This document shows positions 35,947 through 44,466 of a DNA stretch of 64,000 bases, piece after piece. The DNA lies in assembly GCF_022869005.1 (NCBI RefSeq), contig NZ_JALIEA010000012.1, positions 124,001 to 188,000 on the forward strand, given 5' to 3'. Under the pieces are notes generated by a model, which had not been told where the DNA came from, did not search any database, and saw only the letters and a program-made list of their open reading frames with translations. How positions within the stretch are numbered: position 1 is the stretch's first letter; every line of letters begins with the position of its first letter. A program made the position numbers and the translations under genes. The DNA comes from Corynebacterium kalidii. GTDB taxonomy: Bacteria; Actinomycetota; Actinomycetes; Mycobacteriales; Mycobacteriaceae.

Positions 35947-38732
35947 GAGAAGTCCCCCTCGGCGCCGGTGATCAGCGGGTAGTCGGTGTAGACGGCGTTC
36001 TTCTCCGGGAAGAACTCGGTGGAGCGTGCATCGCGGAGTGCGGCGGTGTAGGCCGCGGTGGTGTCGTCGTCATAGGGGGAGCTGGGGGAGGATCCCCTCT
36101 TCGGGGCCTCCCAGTCCTGCCATTCCCTCTGGACCACGAGATTGCCCAGGTCGGTGACCCGGCCGGTGCGTAGGTCGTCGAGGATGCGGTTGAGCCCGGT
36201 GACCGCGCGGTCCCAGAGTTCGTCCGCGTCGGCGGCGCCGGTGCCGGAGGGGTCGACGGTGAGGGGCTCGGCCGCCCCGAAACGTCCGTCGGTGGTGTCG
36301 AGCCGGTTGTCGCGCAGGTTGAAGTAGGCGACGGGCACGTCGGCGAGGCGCTGCAGGCCGTGCTCGTCGGCGACGGAGGCGGCGTACACGGCGAGCTGGA
36401 GTGCGGTACCGTCCTGCACCGCGTCACGGTACTTCTTGCGGGCGAAGGTGTACTTCAGGTCGATGACCCCGGGGGTGCCGTCGGGCATGACCACGTCCAT
36501 GTCCCGTAGTCCGGCGAGCTCGAGGTCGCCCTCGGCGCCGTGGCTGCCGGTCACGCTGGTGGTGAAGGACGCCTCGACGGCACGGATCCGGATGCCGGCG
36601 TCGGTGAGGGTGGTGAACAGTCCGGCGATGGACTGTTCGGCCAGAGCCAGGGTGGTCCCGAGTTCACGGCTGCGCCCGGGCATCAGTAGTTCGGCGGCGT
36701 ACCAGGGCAGCAGCCGTCGGAGCTCGGCGGCGATCTCGGCGTGGTCGGCCGGGACGGTGACAGCGGCATCGGTGACGGCGGCGTCGGCAGTGTCTGCGGT
36801 GTCGGCGAGGTGGCGGTTGACGATGTTCTCCACGACGGTGTGCAGCCAGGTGCCGACCATCTGGTTGCCGGTGGGGACGGTGGCCAGGCCGCCGGCGCGG
36901 ATGCCGAGCCGACGCTCCAGCAGCCATTCCAGGGGGTGTACCAGCAGCTTCTCCCACTGGGAGAAGCTGATGCGGGTGGGCAGGAGGTGGTCGCCCGGCG
37001 TCAGGCTGCGGGAGACCGGGTCGGGGACGTCGATGGTGACCGGCCCCGGGACCGTGCGGTGATCCTCGGGGAGGTCACCGGGCACGACGTGGGGTTCACG
37101 ACCCTGCCGGTGCAGGTCGTCGACCAGGAACGTCAGGGCGGGGTGCTGTGCGGCAGGCTCACCGTTGACGGTCTCGACGGTCAACGCGGTCACGTGTCGG
37201 CGACGGCGCAGCGCACGGAGCTGGGAGTCCAGCACGCGGCGGGCGTCGGCCTCGGGGTCCGGCAGGACGACGCCGTGGTCGGCCAGCCACTGTGCTTCAT
37301 CGGGACGGACCCGGTCTCGCGGAGCGGTGCCGTCGTCCGCGGGCAGCCACCACACGACCGGTGCACTGCCCACTCCCAGCTGGGCAGGGCCGGTCACCAC
37401 GTCGGAGTAGGCGTCCGCGCTAGCCTGCACGCCGACACCGCCGGTGCCGGTGAACTCCGCGATGACCTGGTCGAGTTCCCGGGCGGAGATGCGCGCGCCC
37501 AGGCCGACGATCAGGTCGCGCAACGGGGCGATCCGGCTGCCGATGCCGGAGGACGCCGACTGGCCACGGCCCTGGGAGGTGAACTGGCGTTGCAGCCACT
37601 CCAGGTGGAGGGCGACCTCGGCGGTGTCGAAACCGTCGTCGACAGACAGGGGACGGTGCCGGACCAGGGTGTCGAAGTCACGGATCTTCTCTGCGGTGGC
37701 GGGACGGTCCGAACAGTCCGCGAGGGCGTCGGAGACGGCGGCGTCCCAGGCAGGTCCGCCGACACCGGGTTGCTGGTTGAGGGCGTCGACCAGACGGCGA
37801 CGCAGTGGGCCGGGGACCAGCGTGGTGGTCGTCCCGTCGACGGTGACGCCGGTGTTCAGCAGGTCGACGAGCGCGTGGATGTCGTGCGGGGTGGTCATCG
37901 CCCGCAGGTACAACGGGATCACCTGCGCGTAGGCGGAGGCCTGGCGTTCGGCGACGCCGAGGGCGGGGCGTCCGATGCGCTGGAGTTCACGGTCCAGCAG
38001 GGCGGTGGACGTCCCGGCGATGACCGTGTGCCGGATCCTCTCGCCGCTGAGCCCGGCGAGATGTGCGGCCGCCACGGGTGCCGCGTCCCAGACGGTGTCC
38101 GAGGTGATCAGCGTGAGGTCCTCCAGCGGCTCCGGGACCGGGAGTTCACCGAGGTCGACGCCGAGCTCCCTGAGGTTCCCGGTGATCCGGTGCCACACCG
38201 GCGGCAGGTCGTCGAGGTGGCCGTCGAGGTCCACCCGGTCGATCCCCAGGGGCCAGGGTTCGCCGGTGTCGACGAGATCGGCGAGCGTGCGGTCGACCTC
38301 CCGGAGCACGTCGGCCGGTCCCGGTGACCAGCCCGGTTCGTCCGCCAGCGCCTGCTCGACCCTGCTGAGCACCTGCAGCCGGTGCGGCGCGTCGGCACCC
38401 GTCGCTGAAGCGTCCCAACCAGACGCGACCAGCTGGTCACGCCAGGACAGCAGTTCCCGGGAGGCCGTCCACGGATCGGCGCGGAAGCTCGCCACCGGCC
38501 AGCTGTGCGGATCCTGCGTCTCCAGCACACGGGCCAGGACGCCGCGGTAGGCCGCGATGCGGACCGGAGCGTCGCATTCCGGTGCGGAGAGCGCCAGGCG
38601 GGTGGCGAGGATGTCGGCGAACTGGTTCGGGCCGACGGTCACTGACCCGAGGTTGCTCGAAGCGGTGGTGGTGCTGGTGGCGGGGTCGAACCAGCGGGCC
38701 GTGTCGAAGCCCCAACCGAAGGTGATGTGCAT
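35943..38732 (-). CDS. AddB-like PD-(D/E)XK nuclease subunit
   Basis: Second subunit of the helicase-nuclease. 929 residues starting MHITFGWGFDTARWFDP, with AAGGA 9 nt before ATG 38732 (the frame is open 20 codons further). The place of the AddB P-loop reads GWGFDTARW, with no GKT, so the motor is inactive. A RecB-like nuclease domain lies in the C-terminal third: RISFSQWEKLLVHPLEWLLE, VEASF, RDMDVVMPDGTPGVIDLKYT and QLAVYA keep the catalytic Asp, DLK and QxxxY. The four cysteines that hold the iron-sulphur cluster of Bacillus AddB are absent. Upstream, with an 86-bp gap, ends the unknown membrane-protein gene. Confidence 0.82.
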   Translation of the reverse strand: MHITFGWGFDTARWFDPATSTTTASSNLGSVTVGPNQFADILATRLALSAPECDAPVRIAAYRGVLARVLETQDPHSWPVASFRADPWTASRELLSWRDQLVASGWDASATGADAPHRLQVLSRVEQALADEPGWSPGPADVLREVDRTLADLVDTGEPWPLGIDRVDLDGHLDDLPPVWHRITGNLRELGVDLGELPVPEPLEDLTLITSDTVWDAAPVAAAHLAGLSGERIRHTVIAGTSTALLDRELQRIGRPALGVAERQASAYAQVIPLYLRAMTTPHDIHALVDLLNTGVTVDGTTTTLVPGPLRRRLVDALNQQPGVGGPAWDAAVSDALADCSDRPATAEKIRDFDTLVRHRPLSVDDGFDTAEVALHLEWLQRQFTSQGRGQSASSGIGSRIAPLRDLIVGLGARISARELDQVIAEFTGTGGVGVQASADAYSDVVTGPAQLGVGSAPVVWWLPADDGTAPRDRVRPDEAQWLADHGVVLPDPEADARRVLDSQLRALRRRRHVTALTVETVNGEPAAQHPALTFLVDDLHRQGREPHVVPGDLPEDHRTVPGPVTIDVPDPVSRSLTPGDHLLPTRISFSQWEKLLVHPLEWLLERRLGIRAGGLATVPTGNQMVGTWLHTVVENIVNRHLADTADTADAAVTDAAVTVPADHAEIAAELRRLLPWYAAELLMPGRSRELGTTLALAEQSIAGLFTTLTDAGIRIRAVEASFTTSVTGSHGAEGDLELAGLRDMDVVMPDGTPGVIDLKYTFARKKYRDAVQDGTALQLAVYAASVADEHGLQRLADVPVAYFNLRDNRLDTTDGRFGAAEPLTVDPSGTGAADADELWDRAVTGLNRILDDLRTGRVTDLGNLVVQREWQDWEAPKRGSSPSSPYDDDTTAAYTAALRDARSTEFFPEKNAVYTDYPLITGAEGDFS

Positions 38733-38818
38733 GCAGTGGTTCCTTAGAGGTCTGTCAGGTGTTGCCGACATGCTAGTCGTTGCGCCGGACATGAAATGCG
38801 GGGGAGTGGCGTCGGCGG

Positions 38819-41002
38819 TCAGGAATCCCTGCGTTGCCGTGCCCGGAGATACACCAGCGAGGCGGCGATGAAGGCGACGATGAACACGGCCGTCGCCCAG
38901 AACGGGATCATCGAGTCCGTGGTGGGGAGCAACTGGACGAGGCCGGGGACGGCGAAGATGATCGCCAGGAAACCGAGCGCCAGGTTCCGCGCGCTCTCGC
39001 TTTCCCTCCGGTGCGCCTCGGCCGCTTCCCGCTCCTCTCTCGCGGCCGCTTCATCAAAACGACGTTGAGCTTCCTCGCGTTCCTTCACGTCTGCGCGTTG
39101 GTGGGCGTCCTGCTCCGCCCGATTACGGATCTCGCGGTCGAGTTCGATCTGACGGGAGTTGAACTGCGTCGTGTAGACGGCCTGCCGTAGATCCAGTTCG
39201 TCCTTCACGTCGGCGTAACGCCGGGCTGCACCGGTGGCCTCGCGCAGCGCGGTCATGAAGTCTGTCTCGAATTCCCGGTCGGGGACCGCGTCGAACCACA
39301 GGCGGTCCCGGAAACGAACGAAGTCGGACTGGATCAACTGGAAGGTGTTCAGATCGGCCGTGAGCGACTGTGCTTCGTCGTCGGGGGTGGAACACGGCGA
39401 CGAACCGCGTGTCGTCGATGCGGTGGAGAATCGGATCGCACGGAGCCGCTCGCTGATATTCGAGAGCATCGAGGTCGACCGGTGGATCAGGATCGCGAGG
39501 TCGATGAAACGGGTACTGGACAGCATCCATGGACGACAATCCTGGGGAGACGCCGGAGCATTCCGCACGACAGCGGTGCCGTTCGCGGTAGGCAGCATGG
39601 TCCAGTACTCGTAGCGGCTGTGGTCCGGAGAATCCTTGACCTCGGCGGAGTACCGTGGGATTCCCTCGGCGTAGTCATCGGCGCCGGATCCGAGTTCCCA
39701 GGCCCACATGTCGAGTTCACACCAGGCAGACTCCTCCTCGACGTCCACGTCACCGAAAAGCTGCGGCTGCGGATAATCGGTGTGCCCGGGAACGGCGCAG
39801 ACGGTGCGGAGGGGCTGGTTACCACCCATTCCACGCCACACGGGAATCGACCCGTTCCCGTCGACCGTCCCCGTCAGTGGAACGGTCTCTGGAACGGCTA
39901 CTCCCGGATTCGGGTAGGTGCCGTCCAACCAGCCACCCTTGTGGACTGTCGCGGAGAACTTCCTCTGGTGTCCGTCGGTGCCGGGAGGGAGCGGGAGTCC
40001 CTCGTTGAGGGCGTGGACCGCCTGGTCGACGAAAAACGGCAGCAGCCGGATGCCCGGATTACCGCGCTTCGTGCTTCTGCATGAGGCATGGACATTTTCC
40101 GCCGTGTGCCGGTTATTCCGGTCCCAGTCGCAGATCTCGACGACATTACGGGACCGGTGGAGGGTCTGCGAGACTTTCTCGAGGGTCGGGCCGTCGCAGT
40201 TCTCCGCGATGACGTGGAGAACAAGGAAATCATGGGCGAGTTCGCCGGTCTCCGACGCGCCGGTGTCCGCGTGGAAACGGTGGGTGACCATACCCCGGTA
40301 CTGGAGGAATTCCGCACAGACGAGACTCACGGAGGGGTCTGCAGCCCTGCAGGAATCGTCGTTTCCTCCGCCGCGTATCCGGTATTTCGCGATGGGGTGC
40401 GACGGTTGGCCGTCGTCGCGGATATCCGTACCCGCAGGGGACACCTTGTAGGTGTCGGCGTCGAACATGTACCGGTGGCACCGGACGTCGTCGGGCTGTG
40501 CCGCATGGTTTCCGTCGGCGACGACTGCACCCACGCCACGGGAGACGGCTCCCTTGGACGGAATACCCTGGTCCACCCGGCTGCTCCCGACGGTCTGGGC
40601 GAGAGGGCCCTTGAATCTGGCACTGGCGGACTGGTGGAACGTACGCGGCGTGTATTCGTACGACGTCGCACCGTCGCGGTCGAAATCCGGTGCACGGTAG
40701 CGGCCGTCGATCTCGATGGGCGTCGAGATCATCTGGATCCCCCGGAACCGACCCGGCCGCCATGACGGACCCAGGTCAATGAATCTCTCTCCCGTGAGGG
40801 CAGGAGGCAGCCCACGTGCGGGAAAAGGCATCGCGATGCTGAAGACCGCGGCCCTCCACTCCGGCAGTTCGGCGACATCGTAACTGTCGTCGAGCCTGAG
40901 ACGCATGCCGTGACGGAGGAAATCCTTGTCGTACGTACTGGTGGTGGCCGAACTCCCCGTGGTCCGCCTGGCCCGGGATTCTGTCGTGCCGGCTCTGTCC
41001 AT
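38819..41002 (-). CDS. Unknown protein with coiled coil and two C-terminal membrane helices
   Basis: Not recognised. 727 residues from ATG 41002, preceded by GGGGAG at 6 nt. Residues 1-520 look globular and soluble, with no signal peptide. About 520-600 is helical (LTADLNTFQLIQSDFVRFRDRLWF), 600-660 a strongly charged coiled coil rich in Arg/Glu/Ala, and two hydrophobic helices (about 665-686 and 697-719) close the protein. This helix-coiled-coil-two-TM order resembles CorA-type membrane proteins, but the GMN motif of Mg channels is not present. Divergent from the GIY-YIG gene across an 18-bp palindrome, and upstream of the AddAB-like pair on the same strand. A defence or stress function is possible but unproven. 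Confidence 0.7.
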   Translation of the reverse strand: MDRAGTTESRARRTTGSSATTSTYDKDFLRHGMRLRLDDSYDVAELPEWRAAVFSIAMPFPARGLPPALTGERFIDLGPSWRPGRFRGIQMISTPIEIDGRYRAPDFDRDGATSYEYTPRTFHQSASARFKGPLAQTVGSSRVDQGIPSKGAVSRGVGAVVADGNHAAQPDDVRCHRYMFDADTYKVSPAGTDIRDDGQPSHPIAKYRIRGGGNDDSCRAADPSVSLVCAEFLQYRGMVTHRFHADTGASETGELAHDFLVLHVIAENCDGPTLEKVSQTLHRSRNVVEICDWDRNNRHTAENVHASCRSTKRGNPGIRLLPFFVDQAVHALNEGLPLPPGTDGHQRKFSATVHKGGWLDGTYPNPGVAVPETVPLTGTVDGNGSIPVWRGMGGNQPLRTVCAVPGHTDYPQPQLFGDVDVEEESAWCELDMWAWELGSGADDYAEGIPRYSAEVKDSPDHSRYEYWTMLPTANGTAVVRNAPASPQDCRPWMLSSTRFIDLAILIHRSTSMLSNISERLRAIRFSTASTTRGSSPCSTPDDEAQSLTADLNTFQLIQSDFVRFRDRLWFDAVPDREFETDFMTALREATGAARRYADVKDELDLRQAVYTTQFNSRQIELDREIRNRAEQDAHQRADVKEREEAQRRFDEAAAREEREAAEAHRRESESARNLALGFLAIIFAVPGLVQLLPTTDSMIPFWATAVFIVAFIAASLVYLRARQRRDS

Positions 41003-41081
41003 CCGTGTCTCCCCGTCCTCGTGTCCTGCGGTCGTCGTCGACTACCCACGATTTCACGACGACGCCCGCCTCGCAGGACAA

Positions 41082-41099
41082 CCGGGGAGTACTCCCCGG
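41082..41099. promoter_or_regulatory. 18-bp perfect palindrome in a divergent promoter region
   Basis: CCGGGGAGTACTCCCCGG, perfectly self-complementary, in the 139-bp gap between the membrane-protein gene and the GIY-YIG gene. It ends 28 bp before the TATAGT -10 element of the latter, i.e. next to its -35 position. Good candidate for a shared operator. Confidence 0.55.
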
Positions 41100-41127
41100 A
41101 CACCCAGCAGAAGGCGACTGGCGGAGA

Positions 41128-41133
41128 TATAGT
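41128..41133 (+). promoter_or_regulatory. -10 element of leaderless GIY-YIG gene
   Basis: TATAGT followed by 8 nt and ATG 41142; no ribosome-binding site at proper distance. Confidence 0.5.
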
Positions 41134-41141
41134 GCGTATCC

Positions 41142-42197
41142 ATGGCAAAAGGAATGAAACGGCAAGGTGGCGACCAGAGTCAGGACATCGAGGTCAGTGT
41201 CGGTGGGAAGGGGGACTACTACGTCTACGCGTTGTCCCGGCGCCCGGTGGAGGAGGGGTTCGACCTGCGGAACATCTTCTACGTGGGCAAAGGGCGGGGC
41301 AACAGGTGGAAGGCACATTTCAAGGAGACCCTGTCGGACCTCCGCCGTATGCAGGACGACCCTGATGTCGTGATGACCAGGAAGAAGGAGACGATCAGGG
41401 ACCTCTACGCGGCAGACGGCGACGACCTCGACATCGAGCGCTACGCCTACCTGGTCGAGTGGGGACTGTCGGAGGACGAGGCACTGCGTACCGAGGCCCT
41501 GGTCATCAAGATGATGAGGACCTACGGCAACGACCTGACGAACCTGGTCTCCGGTCACCATGAGGCCGAGGTGCTTATGCCGGCCGGCGAGGTCCGTCGC
41601 TTCTACGCGGCGGAGAAGGAACACGTGGAGCGGTTGAGTGCCGCGGAACTGGAGGACTTCGCCCCCGGTGGCCCCCGTGCGGATGAATGCGTCTGCGTGG
41701 TGGTCAAGGGCAGCGACGACGACAAGTCCTTCTCCGAGGACGAGATCCTCGACGAGGTAGACGACAGCGGGTTCCGGATCGCCTATGTCGGTGACAAGGG
41801 GGAGGAGCCACGTCGGGGGTGGGATCCCCGGTGGCCGTGGAGCGACGACGAGGCACGTGAGCGTGCCCGCCACTACTGGACGGTGAGCCCGTCGAATGCC
41901 GCGATCCTGAAGGAGATCGGGGACGAGGGCCGTCTGCAGCTCGCGCTGGCGATCAAGGACCCGCGGGCAAAGGAGACGGTCATCCGGTATGTCTGGGACG
42001 TCGACGACACGGAGGAACCTTGGCTCTGGTACCCGTACGGCGACAGGGACGCCGGCCAGGTGGGCTTCCCGCTGGGGAGGTCGTACAACGAGTCCGAGGA
42101 CCCGTGGCTCGGCAAGGCGCTCGTGCAGGGTGAGAAGGACTGGTCCATCTTCGTCAACCGGCAGTCGGGGATCTGCTACGTCAGCTTCCAGGACTGA
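41142..42197 (+). CDS. LEM-3-like GIY-YIG domain protein
   Basis: Putative nuclease. 351 residues. The GIY-YIG module lies at about 25-150: YYVYALSRRP stands for the GIY strand and NIFYVGKGRGNRWKAHFKE for the YIG strand with the conserved Arg, followed by the helical part with EALRTEALVIKMMRTYG (Glu as metal ligand) and the NLVSGHHEAE end. This YVYAL/FYVGKG form is that of LEM-3/Ankle1-like bacterial proteins. Residues 190-351 form a second, unrecognised domain with many Asp/Glu and Trp/Tyr residues. The gene is divergent from the membrane-protein gene and convergent with rpsT, whose terminator lies behind it. Confidence 0.78.
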   Translation: MAKGMKRQGGDQSQDIEVSVGGKGDYYVYALSRRPVEEGFDLRNIFYVGKGRGNRWKAHFKETLSDLRRMQDDPDVVMTRKKETIRDLYAADGDDLDIERYAYLVEWGLSEDEALRTEALVIKMMRTYGNDLTNLVSGHHEAEVLMPAGEVRRFYAAEKEHVERLSAAELEDFAPGGPRADECVCVVVKGSDDDKSFSEDEILDEVDDSGFRIAYVGDKGEEPRRGWDPRWPWSDDEARERARHYWTVSPSNAAILKEIGDEGRLQLALAIKDPRAKETVIRYVWDVDDTEEPWLWYPYGDRDAGQVGFPLGRSYNESEDPWLGKALVQGEKDWSIFVNRQSGICYVSFQD

Positions 42198-42231
42198 CCC
42201 GACGCCTGTCAGTCAACCCACGGCACGACAG

Positions 42232-42265
42232 AAAACCCCGCCTCCGGTATGGACCGGACGCGGGG
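42232..42265 (-). terminator. Rho-independent terminator of rpsT
   Basis: 13-bp stem with one mismatch (42236-42248 against 42253-42265), 4-nt loop, and on the minus strand the stem is followed by TTTTC. It lies 22 bp behind the rpsT stop and may also stop the convergent GIY-YIG transcript. Confidence 0.9.
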
Positions 42266-42287
42266 CTTCGTGCTGCAGAAGGCGGGA

Positions 42288-42554
42288 TTAACCGACGAGC
42301 TTGTTCAGCTGGGCAGCCAGGCCGGACTTCTTGTTGGCCGCGTTGTTCTTGTGGATGACACCCTTGGTGGCGGCCTTGTCGTACAGGCGGTTGGTGACGC
42401 GCAGCTGTGCGGTGGCGGCGTCCTTGTCGCCGGCGGCGACAGCGGCCTCGAACTTGCGGGTCTCGGTGCGCAGGCGGGAGCGGACAGCCTGGTTGCGCTT
42501 GCGGGCGGCCTCGTTGGTGAGGACGCGCTTCTTCTGCTGCTTGATGTTAGCCAT
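42288..42554 (-). CDS. rpsT: 30S ribosomal protein S20
   Basis: Small-subunit ribosomal protein. 88 residues, [21 protein letters not shown] at the start and the typical Lys/Ala-rich three-helix pattern to [25 protein letters not shown] lies 8 nt before ATG 42554; the frame is open upstream, but the family start is unmistakable. Transcribed alone and closed by a strong terminator. Confidence 0.98.
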   Translation of the reverse strand: MANIKQQKKRVLTNEAARKRNQAVRSRLRTETRKFEAAVAAGDKDAATAQLRVTNRLYDKAATKGVIHKNNAANKKSGLAAQLNKLVG

Positions 42555-42767
42555 GGGGCCTACCTCTTTCTGAACGGTGAATCGGTGATCGTTCGCCACT
42601 TCCACCCGGGTGAGCCGCACACACGGTCTCTGACAACCGACCCAAGGTCCTGCCGGTTGCGGTGTGTGCGCCGCGGGTGGTCGCGGGTCAACCCGATGAA
42701 CTCTACCAGCGGGCCGCAGAAGGCCGAAATCCGGCGGGTGGGACGGTCCCGCCGCCACCTGGTGCGC

Positions 42768-43787
42768 TCACGGCTCGTTCAGGTCACGGGTGCGTCGGTC
42801 GTCCGCCGGCGGGTAGACCATGCGCTGCGGCATCGCGCCGGTGAGCATCGCCTCGAGTTCCGCCGCGGCGTCCATCACCGCACGCCACCGGAACTCCTTG
42901 GGCAGCCGGTCCGCCGCGCCGAGGGAACCGGAATCCGGCAGATGGGGGATCAGCCCCGCCCGGGCGAAGGCGACCATGCCCGCCGTCATCGCCTCCTGGG
43001 CCTGAACCTCCGTGAAGTGCCTGCTGGTCAGCAGATCCGGGTCGACCAGCCGGGACGGCAGCCACCAGTGGCTGGTCGTGGGCATGTCCGGCGGCCAGGG
43101 CATCGCGCTCTCCGACCAGGTGCGTGGGTCCGACCACACCTGCGGGGCATGCGCCAGGAAGATGTGGCCGAGCACCTCGGCGATGACGGCGAGGGTGTCC
43201 GCGGCGCCCGGCCCGCCCAGCTCCGGGGCCAGGCGCAGCACGTACCACGCCGAGGACGTGTCCAGGTCCACCGGCGGGACGCTGCCCGGCAGGGCGGAGT
43301 GGACGTTGAGGGTGAAGGGCCCGGTGCGTTCCACCTGCGCCGGGTCGTCCTGCATCTCTACGACCATGCCGATGCTGCGCAGGTGGCGGAGAAGGGTGGG
43401 CCAGACCTCGTCGGCGGGGACGTCAGGGGTCTCGTTCTGGCGGAAGCCGGAGTCCTCGATGTCGGCGATGAGGTCGATGTCCAGCACGTAGGTCTCCGAC
43501 AGGGAGACCCGGGCGGCGCCGTCGGCAGCACGGTAGCCGTTGGAGTACGCCTCGATCTCGGGGACCAGGCGGGCGGTGCGCGCGGTGGTGGTGGCGTCGT
43601 GCCGGTAGCGGGCGCGGTAGCGGCGGAAGATCTGCATCGTCGCTTCGACGGCGTCGGCCAACGGGAGCTCGCGTTGACGCACGGCGAAGTCCAGCAGGAC
43701 GGGGACGGTGAGGTGGCGTTCCCGGGCGTTGCGGAGGCTCCACATCTCGATCTCGAGGGCCTCGAAGGGGGTCATGTTCTTCGTCAT
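42768..43787 (-). CDS. Unknown protein with degenerate ImmA/IrrE-like segment
   Basis: Not firmly recognised. 339 residues from ATG 43787. The N-terminal 60 residues are helical (TPFEALEIEMWSLRNARERHL), the middle is mixed. Around residues 203-213 IAEVLGHIFLAHAP recalls the metal-binding helix of ImmA/IrrE proteases (HELGHxxLH), with the first His replaced by Ala, and the later VQAQEAMTAGMVAFARAGLIP recalls the ANxFAxxLLMP end of that domain. If related, it is probably catalytically impaired. A TACTAT -10 element on the minus strand (43821-43826) overlaps the longer open frame and favours the internal start. Confidence 0.6.
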   Translation of the reverse strand: MTKNMTPFEALEIEMWSLRNARERHLTVPVLLDFAVRQRELPLADAVEATMQIFRRYRARYRHDATTTARTARLVPEIEAYSNGYRAADGAARVSLSETYVLDIDLIADIEDSGFRQNETPDVPADEVWPTLLRHLRSIGMVVEMQDDPAQVERTGPFTLNVHSALPGSVPPVDLDTSSAWYVLRLAPELGGPGAADTLAVIAEVLGHIFLAHAPQVWSDPRTWSESAMPWPPDMPTTSHWWLPSRLVDPDLLTSRHFTEVQAQEAMTAGMVAFARAGLIPHLPDSGSLGAADRLPKEFRWRAVMDAAAELEAMLTGAMPQRMVYPPADDRRTRDLNEP

Positions 43788-43820
43788 CGTGTGCTCGCCT
43801 GCCTTCCTGTTTTGCAGCCG

Positions 43821-43826
43821 ATAGTA
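43821..43826 (-). promoter_or_regulatory. Putative -10 element of the ImmA-like gene
   Basis: TACTAT read on the minus strand, 33 bp before ATG 43787. It overlaps the end of the tag-like gene. Confidence 0.35.
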
Positions 43827-43833
43827 CACGTGT

Positions 43834-44466
43834 CTACCAGGGATCTCCCGTGCTTTTACCCTCGGCGTCCCACAGTCCGGAGCACCCGCGCCGGTGCGAG
43901 CCGAGCAGGTGCGTGTCGACCATCCCGACCGCCTCCATCAGGGCGAACATGGTGGTAGGGCCGACGAAGACGAACCCCTCCTTCTTCAATGCCTTTGACA
44001 GGGCGACGGACTCCGGTGAGGTGGTGGGCACGTCCTCGATGCGCCCGGGCACCGGCGTGCGCGCGGGACGGAAGGACCACACGAACTCCGCCAACCCGGT
44101 CCCGGGGCCGTGGCGTCCCCGCAGCCCGACGGTGGCGCGGGCGTTGGTGACGGTGGCGCGGATCTTGCGGGCGTTGCGGACGATGCGCGCGTCCTGCATC
44201 AACGCCTCGACCGTGGCGTCGTCGAACCCGGCGACGGTGTCCGGGTCGAAGTCGGCGAAGGCGTCGCGGAAGGCCGGACGTTTGCGCAGGATCGTCGCCC
44301 AGCTCAACCCGGACTGGAACGCCTCCAGGCTGATCCGCTCGAACAGGCCCTGTTCGTCGGTGACAGGCATGCCCCACTCGGTGTCGTAGTACCCGCGCAG
44401 CAGGTCCGACGCCGCCGCCCACGCCGGACGCGCCAGGCCGTCGGGCCCCGTGACCAGGGAGCTCAT
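43834..44466 (-). CDS. tag: DNA-3-methyladenine glycosylase I-like protein
   Basis: Base-excision repair glycosylase of the Tag family, which removes 3-methyladenine. 210 residues. The family core is clear: YYDTEWGMPVTDEQGLFERISLEAFQSGLSWATILRKRPAFRDAF (first half, with the catalytic-pocket Glu) and the C-terminal KKEGFVFVGPTTMFALMEAVGMVDTHLLGSHRRGC. Odd: the N-terminal zinc ligands are missing. E. coli Tag has Cys4 and His17 (in CxW and YHDNEWG); here the positions read ARPAW and YYD. The C-terminal His/Cys pair is still there. ATG 44466 overlaps the alkB stop by 4 bp, so the two repair genes are coupled. Confidence 0.85.
   Translation of the reverse strand: MSSLVTGPDGLARPAWAAASDLLRGYYDTEWGMPVTDEQGLFERISLEAFQSGLSWATILRKRPAFRDAFADFDPDTVAGFDDATVEALMQDARIVRNARKIRATVTNARATVGLRGRHGPGTGLAEFVWSFRPARTPVPGRIEDVPTTSPESVALSKALKKEGFVFVGPTTMFALMEAVGMVDTHLLGSHRRGCSGLWDAEGKSTGDPW

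Noticed and set aside
32584..35982. 1132-codon plus-strand frame across the AddA-like gene
   Set aside because: Antisense shadow; the minus strand carries all helicase and nuclease motifs.
36741..38327. 528-codon plus-strand frame inside the AddB-like gene
   Set aside because: Gly/Val/Asp/Arg-rich antisense shadow without start signal or domain.
38819..41002. CorA magnesium channel
   Set aside because: The helix-coiled-coil-two-TM order is similar, but the GMN signature is absent and the N-terminal part is far larger.
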